Positions 63,225-64,000 of a stretch of DNA of 64,000 nucleotides are shown here, piece after piece. Positions within the stretch are counted from its first letter, which is position 1, and each line of letters starts with the position of its first letter. Source of the stretch: Enterococcus mundtii. Lineage in GTDB: Bacteria > Bacillota > Bacilli > Lactobacillales > Enterococcaceae. The translations under genes and the position numbers were made by a program. Under the pieces are notes generated by a model, which saw only the letters and a program-made list of their open reading frames with translations, had not been told where the DNA came from and made no database searches. The DNA lies in assembly GCF_002947535.1 (NCBI RefSeq), contig NZ_PUAP01000026.1, positions 62,001-126,000 of the forward strand, in the 5' to 3' direction.

Positions 63225-64000
63225 TTATTTCTTGTTACGTTCATTTTTCATGATTGAAATCGATTGTTTCAATGACGTCCAAATACCACCTTCACTGTAA
63301 ACAAGGACGTTCGATTTGTACATATTTGCGGACATGAACATCAATGCGAATGTGATGATCACTAGGACGACCAAAGAAATCAATACGCCACTGATTTCAA
63401 CCGTTTCATTTGCCAAACGGATCGGCATGATATATGAAGATAGGAACGGTATATATGAAGTGATGCGGATCACGATATTATTCGGATCAGATGCACCAAG
63501 GATCAATCCTAACATATAACCACCTAAAGAAAGGTACGTCACTGGTAAGATCGCTTTTGCTGTATCTTCGGCTTTGTTGACCAGTGAGCCACATAAGGCA
63601 GCTAACACGGCGTAGATCAAGATGCCAAAGAACATGAATAGTAAAGAGTACCATAAGAATGGACCGAAAATACTATCTAAAGAAATCCCATCCAATACAC
63701 TTTTAACGATTTCCATATCTTTGAACTGATTGAATCCTACTGCAAAGATGATGCCGTATAAAGCCATCTGAGTGACTGCCACTAGCAGTACTCCTGTTAA
63801 TTTTCCGTAAAAATGTTTTTGTGCAGTGGTACTAGATAAGATCACTTCCATGATTCTTGTGCCTTTTTCTGAAGCAATCTCTTGAGCGATGATCTGTGCA
63901 TACGTCAAGATGATGATGAATAGAATGATCGTTGCAACATAACTGACTGCATATTGAACAGCTGAGTTATCTTCTCCTATCGTCATTTCACCATTGGCAT
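63225..64000 (-). CDS. ABC-2 type transporter permease (NatB/YhaP-like), partial
   Basis: The C-terminal 258 or so residues of a membrane protein whose start is beyond the right edge. About six helices are visible. IIAQEIASEKGTRIMEVILS is the signature of ABC-2 permeases of the NatB/YhaP group, followed by LVNKAEDTAKAILPVTYLSL. Such permeases work with an ATPase (NatA-like), probably encoded further right, to export sodium or small molecules. Confidence 0.88.
   Translation of the reverse strand, partial: ANGEMTIGEDNSAVQYAVSYVATIILFIIILTYAQIIAQEIASEKGTRIMEVILSSTTAQKHFYGKLTGVLLVAVTQMALYGIIFAVGFNQFKDMEIVKSVLDGISLDSIFGPFLWYSLLFMFFGILIYAVLAALCGSLVNKAEDTAKAILPVTYLSLGGYMLGLILGASDPNNIVIRITSYIPFLSSYIMPIRLANETVEISGVLISLVVLVIITFALMFMSANMYKSNVLVYSEGGIWTSLKQSISIMKNERNKK

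Overview
The window looks like chromosomal DNA of a low-GC lactic acid bacterium, most probably an Enterococcus of the E. faecium / E. hirae / E. mundtii group. The main reasons are a complete Na+-type V-ATPase operon in the E. hirae order (ntpF-I-K-E-C-G-A-B-D, then ntpJ), an F-type ATPase operon without atpI (atpB-E-F-H-A-G-D-C), a cggR-gap-pgk-tpiA-eno glycolytic block, rpoN, rpoE (delta) and WxL-type surface-protein genes. NtpA (593 aa, Walker lysine K238) and NtpK (156 aa, Glu139) match the E. hirae numbering. This is from reading alone; no database was searched.

Layout. 1-4.9 kb: a very large 2-hydroxyacyl-CoA dehydratase/activase fusion (runs off the left edge), divergent from a TetR-type regulator, and a 56-aa small protein. 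5.0-5.2 kb: tRNA-Tyr and tRNA-Gln. 5.2-9.3 kb: small housekeeping genes (DUF2969, ROK sugar kinase, GNAT, yidD, an EpuA-like small membrane protein, murA, DUF1146). 9.6-16.6 kb: DUF3781 gene and the F-ATPase operon with its promoter. 16.7-22.3 kb: secG, esterase, rnr, smpB, an acetyltransferase and a hydrolase. 22.6-24.4 kb: a preQ1-I riboswitch controlling a nucleoside hydrolase and an ECF S-component, read here as a queuosine/queuine salvage operon.

24.4-35.1 kb is the accessory part. It holds a probable type VII secretion effector locus: a protein with an N-terminal lipase domain and C-terminal helical domain (the reversed order of TslA), two small helical partner proteins, and a tandem array of four paralogous membrane-anchored putative immunity genes. 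Decayed toxin starts lie behind two of these, and a truncated immunity copy lies at the end. It is followed by a DUF916/DUF3324 WxL-associated surface protein, an Mga-like regulator and a small secreted protein.

35.1-49.6 kb: glycolytic genes with cggR and its operator, rpoN, tRNA-Arg(CCG), hypothetical genes, rpoE, DUF1934, lipL, an HD dNTPase, a HAD phosphatase, a Nudix hydrolase and a glyoxalase-family gene. 49.6-60.1 kb: the ntp V-ATPase operon and the ntpJ potassium transporter gene. Its leader carries two terminator-like hairpins before ntpF, suggesting attenuation. 60.2-64 kb: a class-I glutamine amidotransferase-type hydrolase, class III fructose-1,6-bisphosphatase and an ABC-2 permease cut by the right edge.

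The items most worth following are the lipase effector/immunity array, the preQ1-controlled nucleoside hydrolase/transporter pair, the ntp leader and a family of large intergenic palindromes.
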